From: Rhizobium sp. ZPR4
GTDB taxonomy: Bacteria; Pseudomonadota; Alphaproteobacteria; Rhizobiales; Rhizobiaceae
Direction: 5' to 3'
DNA: 64,000 bases
Assembly (NCBI RefSeq): GCF_040215725.1
Contig: NZ_CP157968.1
Span: forward strand, 682,001-746,000
Of this stretch, positions 45,750 to 56,113 are shown piece by piece. Positions within the stretch are counted from its first letter, which is position 1, and each line of letters opens with the position of its first letter. A program made the position numbers and the translations under genes. Below the pieces are notes generated by a model, which saw only the letters and a list, made by a program, of their open reading frames with translations, made no database searches and was not told where the DNA came from.

Positions 45750-47120
45750 TCAGGCGGCCTGAACCTTGCGATTGCCGCGTGCCCATTCCGGCAGCCAGTC
45801 GCCGTGGGCGACGAGCAGTTCGTCAACCAGCGACCAGATCTGGTCGAGATCAAGCTCGGCTGCCGTATGCGGGTCCATCATCGCGGCGTGGTAGATATGC
45901 TCGCGATTTTCGGTCATGAGCGCCTTCACCGTCAGCTCCTGCACGTTGATGTTCGTGCGGATCAAGGCCGTCAGCTGCGGCGGCAGATCGCCGACATAGG
46001 TCGGCTGGATGCCGGAGGCGTCGACGAGGCAGGCGACTTCGGCCGCGCAATTGAACGGCAGCGAGGTGATGCAGCCATTGTTGCGGACGTTGCCGTAGAT
46101 AACGGAGGGTTCGCCGGTCCAGACCGAGTTGATGATCGAGGAGGCATATTCCTTCGATTGCTTGACCTCGATCTTGTCGGCAGTGCGATATTCCTCTGCC
46201 TGGTTCTTCCAGCGCGCCACCTGCTCGATGCAGCGCTTCGGATATTCGTCGAGCGGGATGCCGAATTTCTCGATCAGGTCCTCGCGGCCTTCCTTGATGA
46301 AGTAGGGCGTATATTCGGCGAAATGCTCGGAGCTTTCGGTGACGAAATAGCCGAGACGCGTCAGCATCTCGTAGCGAACCTTGTTCGGGCAGCGCGGGTT
46401 CCAGCCGGGCTTCGGTGCGCGTCCTTCGCGATAGGCGCGTACGAGATCCGGATAGAGGTTGCGATAGGAACCATCCGGCTGGCGATGCTCGAATTCGAGA
46501 TAGAAGGCCATGTGGTTGATGCCGGCCGAGCGGTAACGGATCTCGTTGTAGGGAATGTCGAGATCGTGCGCCAATTCCATCGCCGTACCCTGCACGGAAT
46601 GGCAAAGTCCGACCTGTTTGATCGTCGGATACTTCTCGCCGATCGCCCAGGTGTTGATCGCCATCGGGTTGACATATTGCAGCATGATCGCATTCGGGCA
46701 GACGGCGAGTATGTCCTCGCAAATCTTCCAGAGATGTGGGACCGTGCGCAGGCCGCGCATGATGCCGCCGACGCCGAGCGTATCGGCAATCGTCTGGCGC
46801 AGCCCGTATTTCTTCGGCACTTCGAAATCGGTAACGGTGCAGGGCTCATAGCCGCCGATCTGGAAGGCGACGACGACGAAGTGCGCACCATCGAGTGCCT
46901 TGCGCTGATCGGTGAAGGTCTCGACCGTGGCAGAGGCGCCGAGCGTCGAGGCTAGCTTGCGCGCGACGATGGCGCTTTCGTCGAGCCTTTGAGGATTGAT
47001 GTCCATCAGCGCAATCCTGGCGCCAGCGAGGGCCGGACGTTGCAAGACGTCGCCGATGATGTTTTTCATGAAGACGGTCGAGCCGGCGCCGATGAAGGTG
47101 ATCTTGGGAGTTGCTGTCAT
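45750..47120 (-). CDS. agaL: GH4 alpha-galactosidase, last gene of agp operon
   Basis: The 456-residue GH4 enzyme needs NAD and a divalent metal. The N-terminal Rossmann motif is GAGSTVF (residues 11-17). The metal pair is C173 (GLCHSVQG) and H203 (GINHMAF), the same positions as in E. coli MelA within one residue, and NPMAINTWA precedes them. It hydrolyses melibiose/raffinose-type alpha-galactosides inside the cell after import by Agp. Rhizobial agp loci carry two such genes; the second is at 53342. Numbering as agaL1 or agaL2 is not determined here. Confidence 0.88.
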   Translation of the reverse strand: MTATPKITFIGAGSTVFMKNIIGDVLQRPALAGARIALMDINPQRLDESAIVARKLASTLGASATVETFTDQRKALDGAHFVVVAFQIGGYEPCTVTDFEVPKKYGLRQTIADTLGVGGIMRGLRTVPHLWKICEDILAVCPNAIMLQYVNPMAINTWAIGEKYPTIKQVGLCHSVQGTAMELAHDLDIPYNEIRYRSAGINHMAFYLEFEHRQPDGSYRNLYPDLVRAYREGRAPKPGWNPRCPNKVRYEMLTRLGYFVTESSEHFAEYTPYFIKEGREDLIEKFGIPLDEYPKRCIEQVARWKNQAEEYRTADKIEVKQSKEYASSIINSVWTGEPSVIYGNVRNNGCITSLPFNCAAEVACLVDASGIQPTYVGDLPPQLTALIRTNINVQELTVKALMTENREHIYHAAMMDPHTAAELDLDQIWSLVDELLVAHGDWLPEWARGNRKVQAA

Positions 47121-47138
47121 TTCAAAATCTCCTGGATG

Positions 47139-48809
<1,671 letters not shown>

Positions 48810-48822
48810 ATCCGTTCTCCTC

Positions 48823-49950
48823 TCAATAGGGATCGATTGCGTCGCGCAGTCCGTCGCCGAGCGCGTTGAAGGCGAAGACGGTGACGAGAACGAAGGCGAC
48901 GGGCGAGAGAATCCAGGGATAGGAACCGATGACCGAATAGGTCGACGTGTCCTGCAGCATTAGGCCCCATGAGATCAGTGGCGGCTTCACGGCAAAGCCG
49001 AGGAAACCGAGGAAGGATTCCAGGAGAACCACGCTTGGGATTGCCAGCGTCACCGTGACGATAACATGGCTCATAACGTTCGGGAAAATGTGTTGGAGAA
49101 TGATGCGCCGGTCGGTGGCGCCGACCGCCATGGCAGCCCGAACATAATCGATCCTTGCGAGCGCCAGCGTCTTGCCGCGCACCTCGCGCGACATCTGCGC
49201 CCAGCCGAGTGCCGACATGACGATGATGACGAAGGCGAGGAAGACGTTGGTGGGTGCCGTCACCGGGATCAGCGAGGTCAATGCCAGATAAAGCGGCAGT
49301 TGCGGGAAGGCCAGAACCACCTCGACGAAACGCTGGATCCAGGCGTCGAGCGTGCCGCCGAAATAGCCAGATATCATGCCGACCGTTGTCCCGACGATGG
49401 TGACAATGGCAACGACCGTCAGCGCGATCATCAGCGAGATGCGCGAGCCGTAGATGGCGCGCGACAACACATCCCGGCCGAATTTGTCAGTGCCGAGGAA
49501 ATGAACCGGTCCGCCGTCGGTCGTGCCGAAGAGATGGCGGTTACCGGGGATCAGGCCGAAGAGATAATAGGGGTCTCCCTTGACGAAGAAGCCCAACAGG
49601 CGTGGGTGGTCATAGTCCGGTCCGACGATCGGCTGGAAGGTGACGGGATCGAGATCGCTGGTTTCGGCGAGCGCATAGACCCGAGGCTGGAAGACGAAAT
49701 TGCCGTCCTTATCGTGAAAGCTGATGACCTGCGGCGGCGCAAAGCCGGTATCGGTCGCCTTCGGATCGAGCGGCGCGACGAACTCGGCGAAGATCGCCAT
49801 CAACAGCAGCAGAATGACGAGGGTGAGGCCACCCACACCGGTCCAGGAGCGCTTCAGGCGGCGCCAGACCAGCGCGATGTAGCTCTCGTTGCCGCTCTTG
49901 TGCTGGATTTTCTCTTCCGGCGGGGGCGGGGAGTTGCTGAAGGCGAGCAT
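48823..49950 (-). CDS. agpC: Alpha-galactoside ABC importer permease, DppC type
   Basis: The 375-residue permease begins at ATG 49950, which overlaps the agpB stop by one base (TAATG); a longer open frame to 50403 lies inside agpB. TM1 (GVGGLTLVILLLLMAIFAEFV) is followed by a long external loop of about 115 residues ending in LGTDKFGRDVLSRAIYGSRI, the same design as the permease at 33837. The coupling loop is RAAMAVGATDRRIILQHIFPN. About six helices in total. Confidence 0.86.
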   Translation of the reverse strand: MLAFSNSPPPPEEKIQHKSGNESYIALVWRRLKRSWTGVGGLTLVILLLLMAIFAEFVAPLDPKATDTGFAPPQVISFHDKDGNFVFQPRVYALAETSDLDPVTFQPIVGPDYDHPRLLGFFVKGDPYYLFGLIPGNRHLFGTTDGGPVHFLGTDKFGRDVLSRAIYGSRISLMIALTVVAIVTIVGTTVGMISGYFGGTLDAWIQRFVEVVLAFPQLPLYLALTSLIPVTAPTNVFLAFVIIVMSALGWAQMSREVRGKTLALARIDYVRAAMAVGATDRRIILQHIFPNVMSHVIVTVTLAIPSVVLLESFLGFLGFAVKPPLISWGLMLQDTSTYSVIGSYPWILSPVAFVLVTVFAFNALGDGLRDAIDPY

Positions 49951-50960
49951 TAGTGGATCCCTCCCTGTTGACGCACGCGGGGATCGAGCAGGGCAAGCAG
50001 GACATCGGCGATGATGTTGCCGATGATGAGCGTTGCCGAAAGCACCATCATGAAGGTTGCCGTCACGTAGACGTCGCCGACCGCCATCGAGCCGACGATC
50101 GCCGGGCCCACGGTTGGCAGGGTGAAGATGATCGCGGTTTCGATTTCGCCCGTGAGCATGTAGGGCAGAACCACGCCCTGATACATGATGAGCGGATGCA
50201 ATGCGTTCGGTACGGCATGGCGCATGACGACGGCGCCGCCGGAAAGGCCTTTGGCGCGGGCGGTTTCCACATATTGAGCATTCAGCGTATCGAGCAGATT
50301 GCCGCGCATGATGCGCATGTTGTAGGCAAGCCCGCCGAAGGTGGCGATCGCGACGACCGGCCAGACATGTTTCACGAGATCGACGAACTTGCCCCAGGAC
50401 CAAGGCGCGCCGCCATATTGCGGCGAGAAGAAGCTGCCGATTTCCGAGACGTTGAGCTGGAAGACGAGGATATAGACGATAATCAGTGCCATCAGGAAGC
50501 GCGGCACCGTCATGCCGAGGAAGGAAACGCCGGCAAGCAGATTGTCGATCCAGCTATATTGCCGGGTCGCCGCCCAGATGCCGAAGCCGATGCCGAGAAT
50601 GGAGGCGAGGATGTGGCACACCAGCGCCAAGGCCAGCGTGCGCGGCAGGCGCTCGCCGACGACATCGGCCACCGGCTTGTTGTAGACCATGCTGTATCCG
50701 AAATCGCCCCTGGTGACGATGCCGCCGACCCAGTTGAAATACTGGACAATCATCGGCTTATCGAGGCCATGTTCCTTGCGATAGGCCTGCGCCTGTGCAT
50801 CGGCCTGTTCAAAGGATGCGCCGCCCTGGTTCATCAGCTGCGAGCGGATGTAATCGGCATAGTCGCCCGGCGGTGCCTGGATGATGGCAAAGGTCACCAC
50901 GCTCAGGATGAAGAGCACGGGGATCGCGGAGGCTATGCGAACGAGCAGGAATCGTAACAT
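49950..50960 (-). CDS. agpB: Alpha-galactoside ABC importer permease, DppB type
   Basis: The 336-residue permease starts at ATG 50960 (MLRFLLVRIASAIPVLFILSVV), the conserved DppB opening; the frame extends to 50993 without a better start. It has the periplasmic helix IIQAPPGDYADYIRSQL and coupling loop TARAKGLSGGAVVMRHAVPN. A hairpin separates it from agpA, so membrane subunits are likely made at lower levels than the binding protein. Confidence 0.86.
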   Translation of the reverse strand: MLRFLLVRIASAIPVLFILSVVTFAIIQAPPGDYADYIRSQLMNQGGASFEQADAQAQAYRKEHGLDKPMIVQYFNWVGGIVTRGDFGYSMVYNKPVADVVGERLPRTLALALVCHILASILGIGFGIWAATRQYSWIDNLLAGVSFLGMTVPRFLMALIIVYILVFQLNVSEIGSFFSPQYGGAPWSWGKFVDLVKHVWPVVAIATFGGLAYNMRIMRGNLLDTLNAQYVETARAKGLSGGAVVMRHAVPNALHPLIMYQGVVLPYMLTGEIETAIIFTLPTVGPAIVGSMAVGDVYVTATFMMVLSATLIIGNIIADVLLALLDPRVRQQGGIH

Positions 50961-51071
50961 GGGACGGTTCGCTTCTCTTGATGCTGTCGGCACTCTCCTT
51001 CCTTGAGGACGAGATGCGCCAGCGGTTCATTTTACCCGGCGATAGCTGATCGCTGGATGTCTCAGGTGCCA

Positions 51072-51098
51072 TGGCAGCCGGCGTCATACCGGCTGCCA
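51072..51098 (-). terminator. Hairpin between agpA and agpB
   Basis: TGGCAGCCGG (51072-51081) and CCGGCTGCCA (51089-51098) are perfect 10-bp arms around a 7-base loop, 20 bases after the agpA stop. No T-run follows; it probably stabilises agpA mRNA or attenuates downstream expression. Confidence 0.6.
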
Positions 51099-51117
51099 GG
51101 GGTTGCTTCATGCGACC

Positions 51118-53205
51118 TTATTTGATCGGGCCGGCGCTGCCCGGGGCACCCGGAAGCTGATTGGGGAACAGCTCGTATTTGCCCTGCTTGTCGGCAGCCA
51201 CCCACAGGCGCTCACGGATGATCGAATCTTCCGCCCAGTTGAACAGGAAGATCGGAGTGCCTGGAGGAACGTTAGAGAAGCGCTTGTTGATGATGAGAGC
51301 TCCCGGATATTCGGTCAGGCCGATATTGTAGAGATGCCCGGTCGAGAGCTTCTGGAACTGCTTCATCAGGGCCACGCGCTCGTCGTTATCCTTCGACGTC
51401 GTGAACTTGTTGATGATATCGACCATATCCTTTTCGAAGGGCATCAGGTCCAGCTGACCGCTTTCCGGTGCGCGGTGGTTCCAGCTGGTGCGCGGGCCAA
51501 CCGGTGCGAGCTGTTCGGTATTCTGTACGACCGAGGCAAGCTCCGTGCTGTTGCGGCGGACCATCCAGTCGAAACGGCCGCTATAATTGGCATCGTCGCG
51601 CTTCGGGCCGACGAGCGAGTTGATGATCACTCGAAGGCCGAGCTTCTCCATCTGGCTGACGACACCTTCGGCAAGGCTCTTGTCGGTGGTGTAGTCGCTG
51701 CTGACCAGAAGCGTGATCTCGACATCCTTGCCGCCATTGACGCCGGCCGGGAAATTGACGATGCCGTCGCCATCGGTGTCCTTCAGGCCGGCTTTTGCAA
51801 GCTCGGCCTTGGCGGCGGCAAGATCGAACGGATAATAGACCGTGGAGTTGCGATCGTAGAATGCGCTGCCGGAGGAGAGGCCGCCGGGATAGATCGCGGT
51901 GAACGGTCCCTTGACCAGCGATTCCCCGAGCGCCTTGCGGTCGAGCGCCATGGTGACGGCTTTGCGGAAATCCTCGTTGCGGTTCAGCTCGCGAACCGCC
52001 TGCGCACGCTCATCCGGACTGCCCCAGCCGTTGGCTGAGAAATTCATCTGCAAGTTATAGCCGATGAGGCGGGGACCGAAGGCAAGACGAGCCGGGGCAT
52101 CGGGCTGCGCCGCGCGCTTCAGCGAAGCGACGAAGTTTTCCGGCTGCTCGAGGTTCGAAAGATCGGCGGAGCCGGCAACGGCCTGGACGTCACGATCGGC
52201 CCAGGTCGAGAGCTTGTAGTGCAGCTCATTGAGGTAGGGCAGCTGGTTGCCCTTTTCGTCGACCTTCCAGTAGTACGGGTTACGGCGCATGACGATGATA
52301 TCGTCGGAGCGATACTCGACCGGCACCCAGGCGCCCATGACCGGAATGTTCATATACTCAGGCGGGAAGGCGTTCTTGAACTGGTCGTAGGTATTCTTGG
52401 AATATTTGGGGTGCTGCGGTTTCAGGATATGCGACGGTCCCGGGCAGAAATTCGGGTAGGCCATCGTGTAGAGATATTGCTTCGGGAAGGCGTCCTTGAA
52501 GGTCCATTCGATGGTGTAGTCGTCGACCTTCCTGAGGGTCGTGCCCTCGCCGAAGGCTTCCGGCGATGCGCCGCCACCGAGCGGCGAGACGTTCGGATCG
52601 ATGACCTCGTCTTCCCAATAGAACATGATGTCGTCGGCGTTGAAGGGCACGCCATCGGACCATTTCGCCCCTTCGATAAGGTGCATGGTGAGCTTATGAC
52701 CATCCGGCGACCATTCCCAGCCCTTGGCAAGGTTCGGCAGCGGCTCGGTATCCTTTGCCTGCACCTGGAAGAGCGGTGCTGTGCGCGTCAGGCATTCGGA
52801 CAATCCGATGTCGATGCCACCCCAGCCCTGTGTCTGGCCGGCGCCATAGTTCCAGCCTTCCGGCCGGCCGCCGATGACATGGCGCAGCGTGTCGCCATAG
52901 ACGCCGATGCCGTCGGGCATGTTGCCGGTCTTGAAGACCAGCGGCTCTTTCGGCAGGCGATCCTTGACGGGCGGCAACTTGCCGGTCTTGACGAAATTGT
53001 CGGTAACCCAAGAAGGCTCGTGATATTCGGGCAGCGCCTTGAACTCCAGAATGGAGCTGCGCTCGACATATTTGATCTTCCCTTCCGCCGGGAAGACCGG
53101 TGGGACGGGTGGCACAGTCGGCTCGGCTGCATAGGCGCTGATCGCGATTGCGGATGTGGCAATCGTCAACGCGGCAAGAAGGCCGATCGGTCGAAAATGT
53201 CTCAT
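51118..53205 (-). CDS. agpA: Alpha-galactoside-binding periplasmic protein, SBP family 5
   Basis: The 695-residue protein has a signal peptide (LAALTIATSAIAISAYAAEP) preceded by GGGAGAGAG before the ATG. It is a family 5 binding protein: HKLTMHLIEGAKWSDGVPFNADDIMFYWED near residue 175 and REL NRNEDFRKAVTMALDRKALG near 415 in style. AgpA of Sinorhizobium meliloti belongs to this peptide-type family but binds raffinose, melibiose and stachyose, and the neighbours here (two GH4 enzymes, AraC activator) match that locus. Length well above DppA is characteristic of the group. Confidence 0.88.
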   Translation of the reverse strand: MRHFRPIGLLAALTIATSAIAISAYAAEPTVPPVPPVFPAEGKIKYVERSSILEFKALPEYHEPSWVTDNFVKTGKLPPVKDRLPKEPLVFKTGNMPDGIGVYGDTLRHVIGGRPEGWNYGAGQTQGWGGIDIGLSECLTRTAPLFQVQAKDTEPLPNLAKGWEWSPDGHKLTMHLIEGAKWSDGVPFNADDIMFYWEDEVIDPNVSPLGGGASPEAFGEGTTLRKVDDYTIEWTFKDAFPKQYLYTMAYPNFCPGPSHILKPQHPKYSKNTYDQFKNAFPPEYMNIPVMGAWVPVEYRSDDIIVMRRNPYYWKVDEKGNQLPYLNELHYKLSTWADRDVQAVAGSADLSNLEQPENFVASLKRAAQPDAPARLAFGPRLIGYNLQMNFSANGWGSPDERAQAVRELNRNEDFRKAVTMALDRKALGESLVKGPFTAIYPGGLSSGSAFYDRNSTVYYPFDLAAAKAELAKAGLKDTDGDGIVNFPAGVNGGKDVEITLLVSSDYTTDKSLAEGVVSQMEKLGLRVIINSLVGPKRDDANYSGRFDWMVRRNSTELASVVQNTEQLAPVGPRTSWNHRAPESGQLDLMPFEKDMVDIINKFTTSKDNDERVALMKQFQKLSTGHLYNIGLTEYPGALIINKRFSNVPPGTPIFLFNWAEDSIIRERLWVAADKQGKYELFPNQLPGAPGSAGPIK

Positions 53206-53278
53206 CTTGTTCTCTCTCCCTAAATCGCGAGTGTTCCGTTCAAGGCCCCGCGTTCCTCCATTGAAACGAAAGATGGCT

Positions 53279-53317
53279 GGCTGAAGCGGGATATCCCCTT
53301 AAGATCCCGCCTCAGCC
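53279..53317 (-). terminator. Strong hairpin between agaL and agpA
   Basis: Arms 53279-53292 and 53304-53317 pair over 14 positions with one mismatch, loop of 11 bases. It lies 25 bases after the agaL stop and 74 bases before agpA. There is no T-tract, so an attenuator or processing stem is more likely than a full terminator. Confidence 0.6.
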
Positions 53318-53341
53318 CCTATCTTCCGGCCTGCATAGTCA

Positions 53342-54808
53342 TCAGCCCGCCTGTTTCAGCGCGGCTTTCTCCGCGCGCAACTCCTCGATCGAACGGACGT
53401 TGCGGCTTGCCGCACCCTTCCAGTCGCGCGTCTTGACCTTGCTGCGCGACAGGCGATCCTTCGCATCATCCACGGCGTGGGCGTATTGCGGCAGCCAGCG
53501 CGCTTCCGCGACGACCATTTCATCGACCATCTGCCAGACCTCCTCCGGCGTGGCGACGGCGCCGACCAGCGGGTCGTGCAGGACGGCGAGCTTCAAGAGA
53601 TCGATATCGCCGCTGATGGCGGCATGGACCGACATGCGCTGAACGTTGATCGAAGAGATGCATGTCGCAGCGCATGCCTCAGGCAGCGTAATGCCTGCCA
53701 CCATGTTGATGCCGAAGCGATCGACGAAGCCGGGCGACTCGATGATGGCATCGCTTGGCAAATTGGTGATGACACCATTGTTCTTGACGTTGAAATGGCC
53801 GCGATAGACGCGATTGGTTTCCAGCGCTTCGAGAATGTGGCTCGCATGTTCGTTGGAGCGGCGCGCGGGATCGATCGGCTGCGAGGCGCTGTCGAGGATC
53901 TGCGGGAATTCCGTCTCGAACCAGTTGCGCGTCTCGGTAGAGTGGCGCAGATAGCCGCCCGTCTCGCCATGGATCCAGTCCGACATGTCGATCCACTTGT
54001 TGATCTCGTCGGGGCGCTTGCGATACCAGGGCAGGTATTCGGACAGGTGCCCGTTGCTCTCGGTTGAATAGACGCCGAAGCGCTTGAGCACGTCGATGCG
54101 CAGCTTTTCCTGCTGCGAAAACACCGGATGCACTTCAAAGGCTGCGATCAACTCGTCCTTGCCGATCTTGCGGCCGTTGAGGCGCAGGTCGACGAACCAG
54201 GTCTGGTGGTTGATGCCCGAGCAGATATAGTCGAGTTCGCTCTTGTCCTTGGCGCCGAGCACTTCGGCGATCTGTTCGGCACCATGCTGGACACCGTGGC
54301 AAAGGCCGATCGTGTCGACCTTGCCGTATTCGATCGCCGCCCATGTGTTCATCGCCATCGGGTTGGCATAGTTGAGGAACTTGGCGCCGCTCTCGGCGAC
54401 CTCGCGGATATCCTTGCAGAAATCAAGAATGACCGGGATGTTACGCTGGCCATAAAGAATGCCGCCGGCGCAGATCGTATCGCCGACGCACTGGTCGATG
54501 CCGTATTTCAGCGGGATGCGGATATCCTCGGCATAGGCTTCCAATCCGCCGACCCGCACGCAGCTGATGATATAGCGTGCACCTTCCAGCGCCTTGCGGC
54601 GATCCGTGGTGGCGGTGACGCGCGTCGGCAGTCTGTTTGCCTCGACGATCCGGTCAAGGATCGCCTTGATCATCGTCAGATTGTGCTCACTCATGTCCGT
54701 CAGCGCGAATTCGACGTCGCGGAATTCCGGCACGCAGAGAATGTCGGTAAACAGCTTTTTCGTGAAGCCGACGCTGCCGGCGCCGATAATAGCGATTTTG
54801 AAACTCAT
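53342..54808 (-). CDS. agaL: GH4 alpha-galactosidase, first gene of agp operon
   Basis: The 488-residue protein begins at ATG 54808 after GGTGAGG; the frame is open to 54979 but the extra part covers the divergent promoter. Rossmann motif GAGSVGF (9-15), metal residues C170 (GLCHGVQ) and H201 (GINHQTW), and NPMAMNTWA place it in GH4. It differs clearly from the second GH4 enzyme at 45750, so the two may split substrates (for example melibiose versus raffinose or galacturonides). It is divergent from agpT. Confidence 0.86.
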   Translation of the reverse strand: MSFKIAIIGAGSVGFTKKLFTDILCVPEFRDVEFALTDMSEHNLTMIKAILDRIVEANRLPTRVTATTDRRKALEGARYIISCVRVGGLEAYAEDIRIPLKYGIDQCVGDTICAGGILYGQRNIPVILDFCKDIREVAESGAKFLNYANPMAMNTWAAIEYGKVDTIGLCHGVQHGAEQIAEVLGAKDKSELDYICSGINHQTWFVDLRLNGRKIGKDELIAAFEVHPVFSQQEKLRIDVLKRFGVYSTESNGHLSEYLPWYRKRPDEINKWIDMSDWIHGETGGYLRHSTETRNWFETEFPQILDSASQPIDPARRSNEHASHILEALETNRVYRGHFNVKNNGVITNLPSDAIIESPGFVDRFGINMVAGITLPEACAATCISSINVQRMSVHAAISGDIDLLKLAVLHDPLVGAVATPEEVWQMVDEMVVAEARWLPQYAHAVDDAKDRLSRSKVKTRDWKGAASRNVRSIEELRAEKAALKQAG

Positions 54809-54961
54809 GATCCTCACCTTCAAGTCGGTCGAACGAGCAGCAGCAAGGAAGGCAACAGCATTTTCGTCCCATGGTCGCATCAGTTGCGAGAGGGGCCGAA
54901 ATCGTGGGTTTTCCTCCAATCGCCGGTCCTCGTCGGCGGTCAAGCGCTGTTTTCTGGGCGG

Positions 54962-54977
54962 GATTATGCCTATAATC
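54962..54977. promoter_or_regulatory. Palindrome and -10 element between agpT and agaL
   Basis: GATTAT-GCCT-ATAATC is a perfect 6-bp palindrome with a four-base spacer. It contains TATAAT (54971-54976) at the right place for a -10 box of agpT on the plus strand and CATAAT on the other strand. It may be a shared promoter core or an operator. Confidence 0.45.
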
Positions 54978-55020
54978 ACCGAGGCGAACAGAGAACTATT
55001 ATGCTTTCAAGGGTAATTTT

Positions 55021-55926
55021 GTGCTGCAAGAATTGATCGATAACGGACAGGTCATGCGGACGGTTTCGCTGCCGCGCGGCCGCCACCGCCTGCACGCTAT
55101 GCCGACCAGCGCCGGCTATGAAGTCAGGCACAACGAGCCCTATGATTGGGATGGGCGGCGGCGCGGCCAGACGCCGTTCACCGTGCTGCAGCACACGATC
55201 AGCGGCACCGGGCGATTGCGCTATGAGAACCGCAGCTATCGCGTGGATTCAGGCGATACGCTGCTGGTGCTCGTGCCGCACAATCATCGCTACTGGTTGG
55301 AGAAGGGGGAGCGCTGGGAGTATTTCTGGATCTCCATGAATGGCGAGGAGGCGTTGCGCATCCATCGCCTCATCCTGGCCGCGGCTGGCCCTGTCTTGAA
55401 GCTGCAGCAGGCAACCATCGATCATCTGGCCGATTGCAGCCTCCGGCTGGTCAAGGGCGCCAGGACACCCGCCTCGGCTTCGGCCATTGCCTATGAGGCG
55501 GCCATGGCGCTCTATGACGATGTTTTCGGCTCGCATGCCTTTGCCGCCGATCGCTCTGTCATGCAGATCGTCATCGATCATATAAACGCCAATCTCGACA
55601 AGCCGCTTCCCGTCGATGAGCTCGCGAAGGTGAGCGGCCTCAGCCGCGCGCATTTCTCGCGCGTCTTTGCCGAGAGCGAAGGCGTGCCGCCAGCGGAGTT
55701 CGTGCTGCAGCAGCGCATGCAGCGCGCGGCGAAACTGCTGACGAAGGCTGCATTCATTCCGGTCAAGGAGGTGGCGATCATGTCGGGCTTCGACGATGCC
55801 AACTATTTCTCGAAGGTATTTCGCCGCATCTATGGCATCAATCCGACGGAATTCCGCACGACGGGCATGTATGCGGCGGTGCGCAGCCCGGTCGAAGAGG
55901 CAAGGAGCGGAAGGAGCCGCTTGTGA
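55021..55926 (+). CDS. agpT: AraC-family activator of alpha-galactoside genes
   Basis: The 301-residue protein has an N-terminal cupin-like domain (YENRSYRVDSGDTLLVLVPHNHRYW near residue 60) and a C-terminal AraC double helix-turn-helix (DELAKVSGLSRAHFSRVFAE and VKEVAIMSGFDDANYFSKVFRRIYG, residues about 195-280). It starts with GTG at 55021, AAGGG upstream. Divergent placement to agaL-agpABCD matches AgpT, the activator needed for alpha-galactoside induction in S. meliloti. Confidence 0.85.
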   Translation: MLQELIDNGQVMRTVSLPRGRHRLHAMPTSAGYEVRHNEPYDWDGRRRGQTPFTVLQHTISGTGRLRYENRSYRVDSGDTLLVLVPHNHRYWLEKGERWEYFWISMNGEEALRIHRLILAAAGPVLKLQQATIDHLADCSLRLVKGARTPASASAIAYEAAMALYDDVFGSHAFAADRSVMQIVIDHINANLDKPLPVDELAKVSGLSRAHFSRVFAESEGVPPAEFVLQQRMQRAAKLLTKAAFIPVKEVAIMSGFDDANYFSKVFRRIYGINPTEFRTTGMYAAVRSPVEEARSGRSRL

Positions 55927-56113
55927 GGCGAAAGCTGTTTCAATCGGTTGCTTGTCCTGAAAATCGAAATCCGCCAAGCGGTCGCATTGCGCAACGGCGG
56001 CGAGCCTGTATAGATATCGCCCCGCGGCGTCCCGCCTGCCTCGCCGCGCGCCTGACTTTCCAGCAACATCTGTTCGTCACCCGATGCGACGGGCTTAATC
56101 GATAGGATTGAAT

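Noticed and set aside
49066..50957. Long plus-strand frames opposite the agpB and agpC permeases
   Set aside because: The minus-strand permeases have membrane helices and coupling motifs; the opposite products are charged, His/Asp-rich sequences typical of antisense frames.
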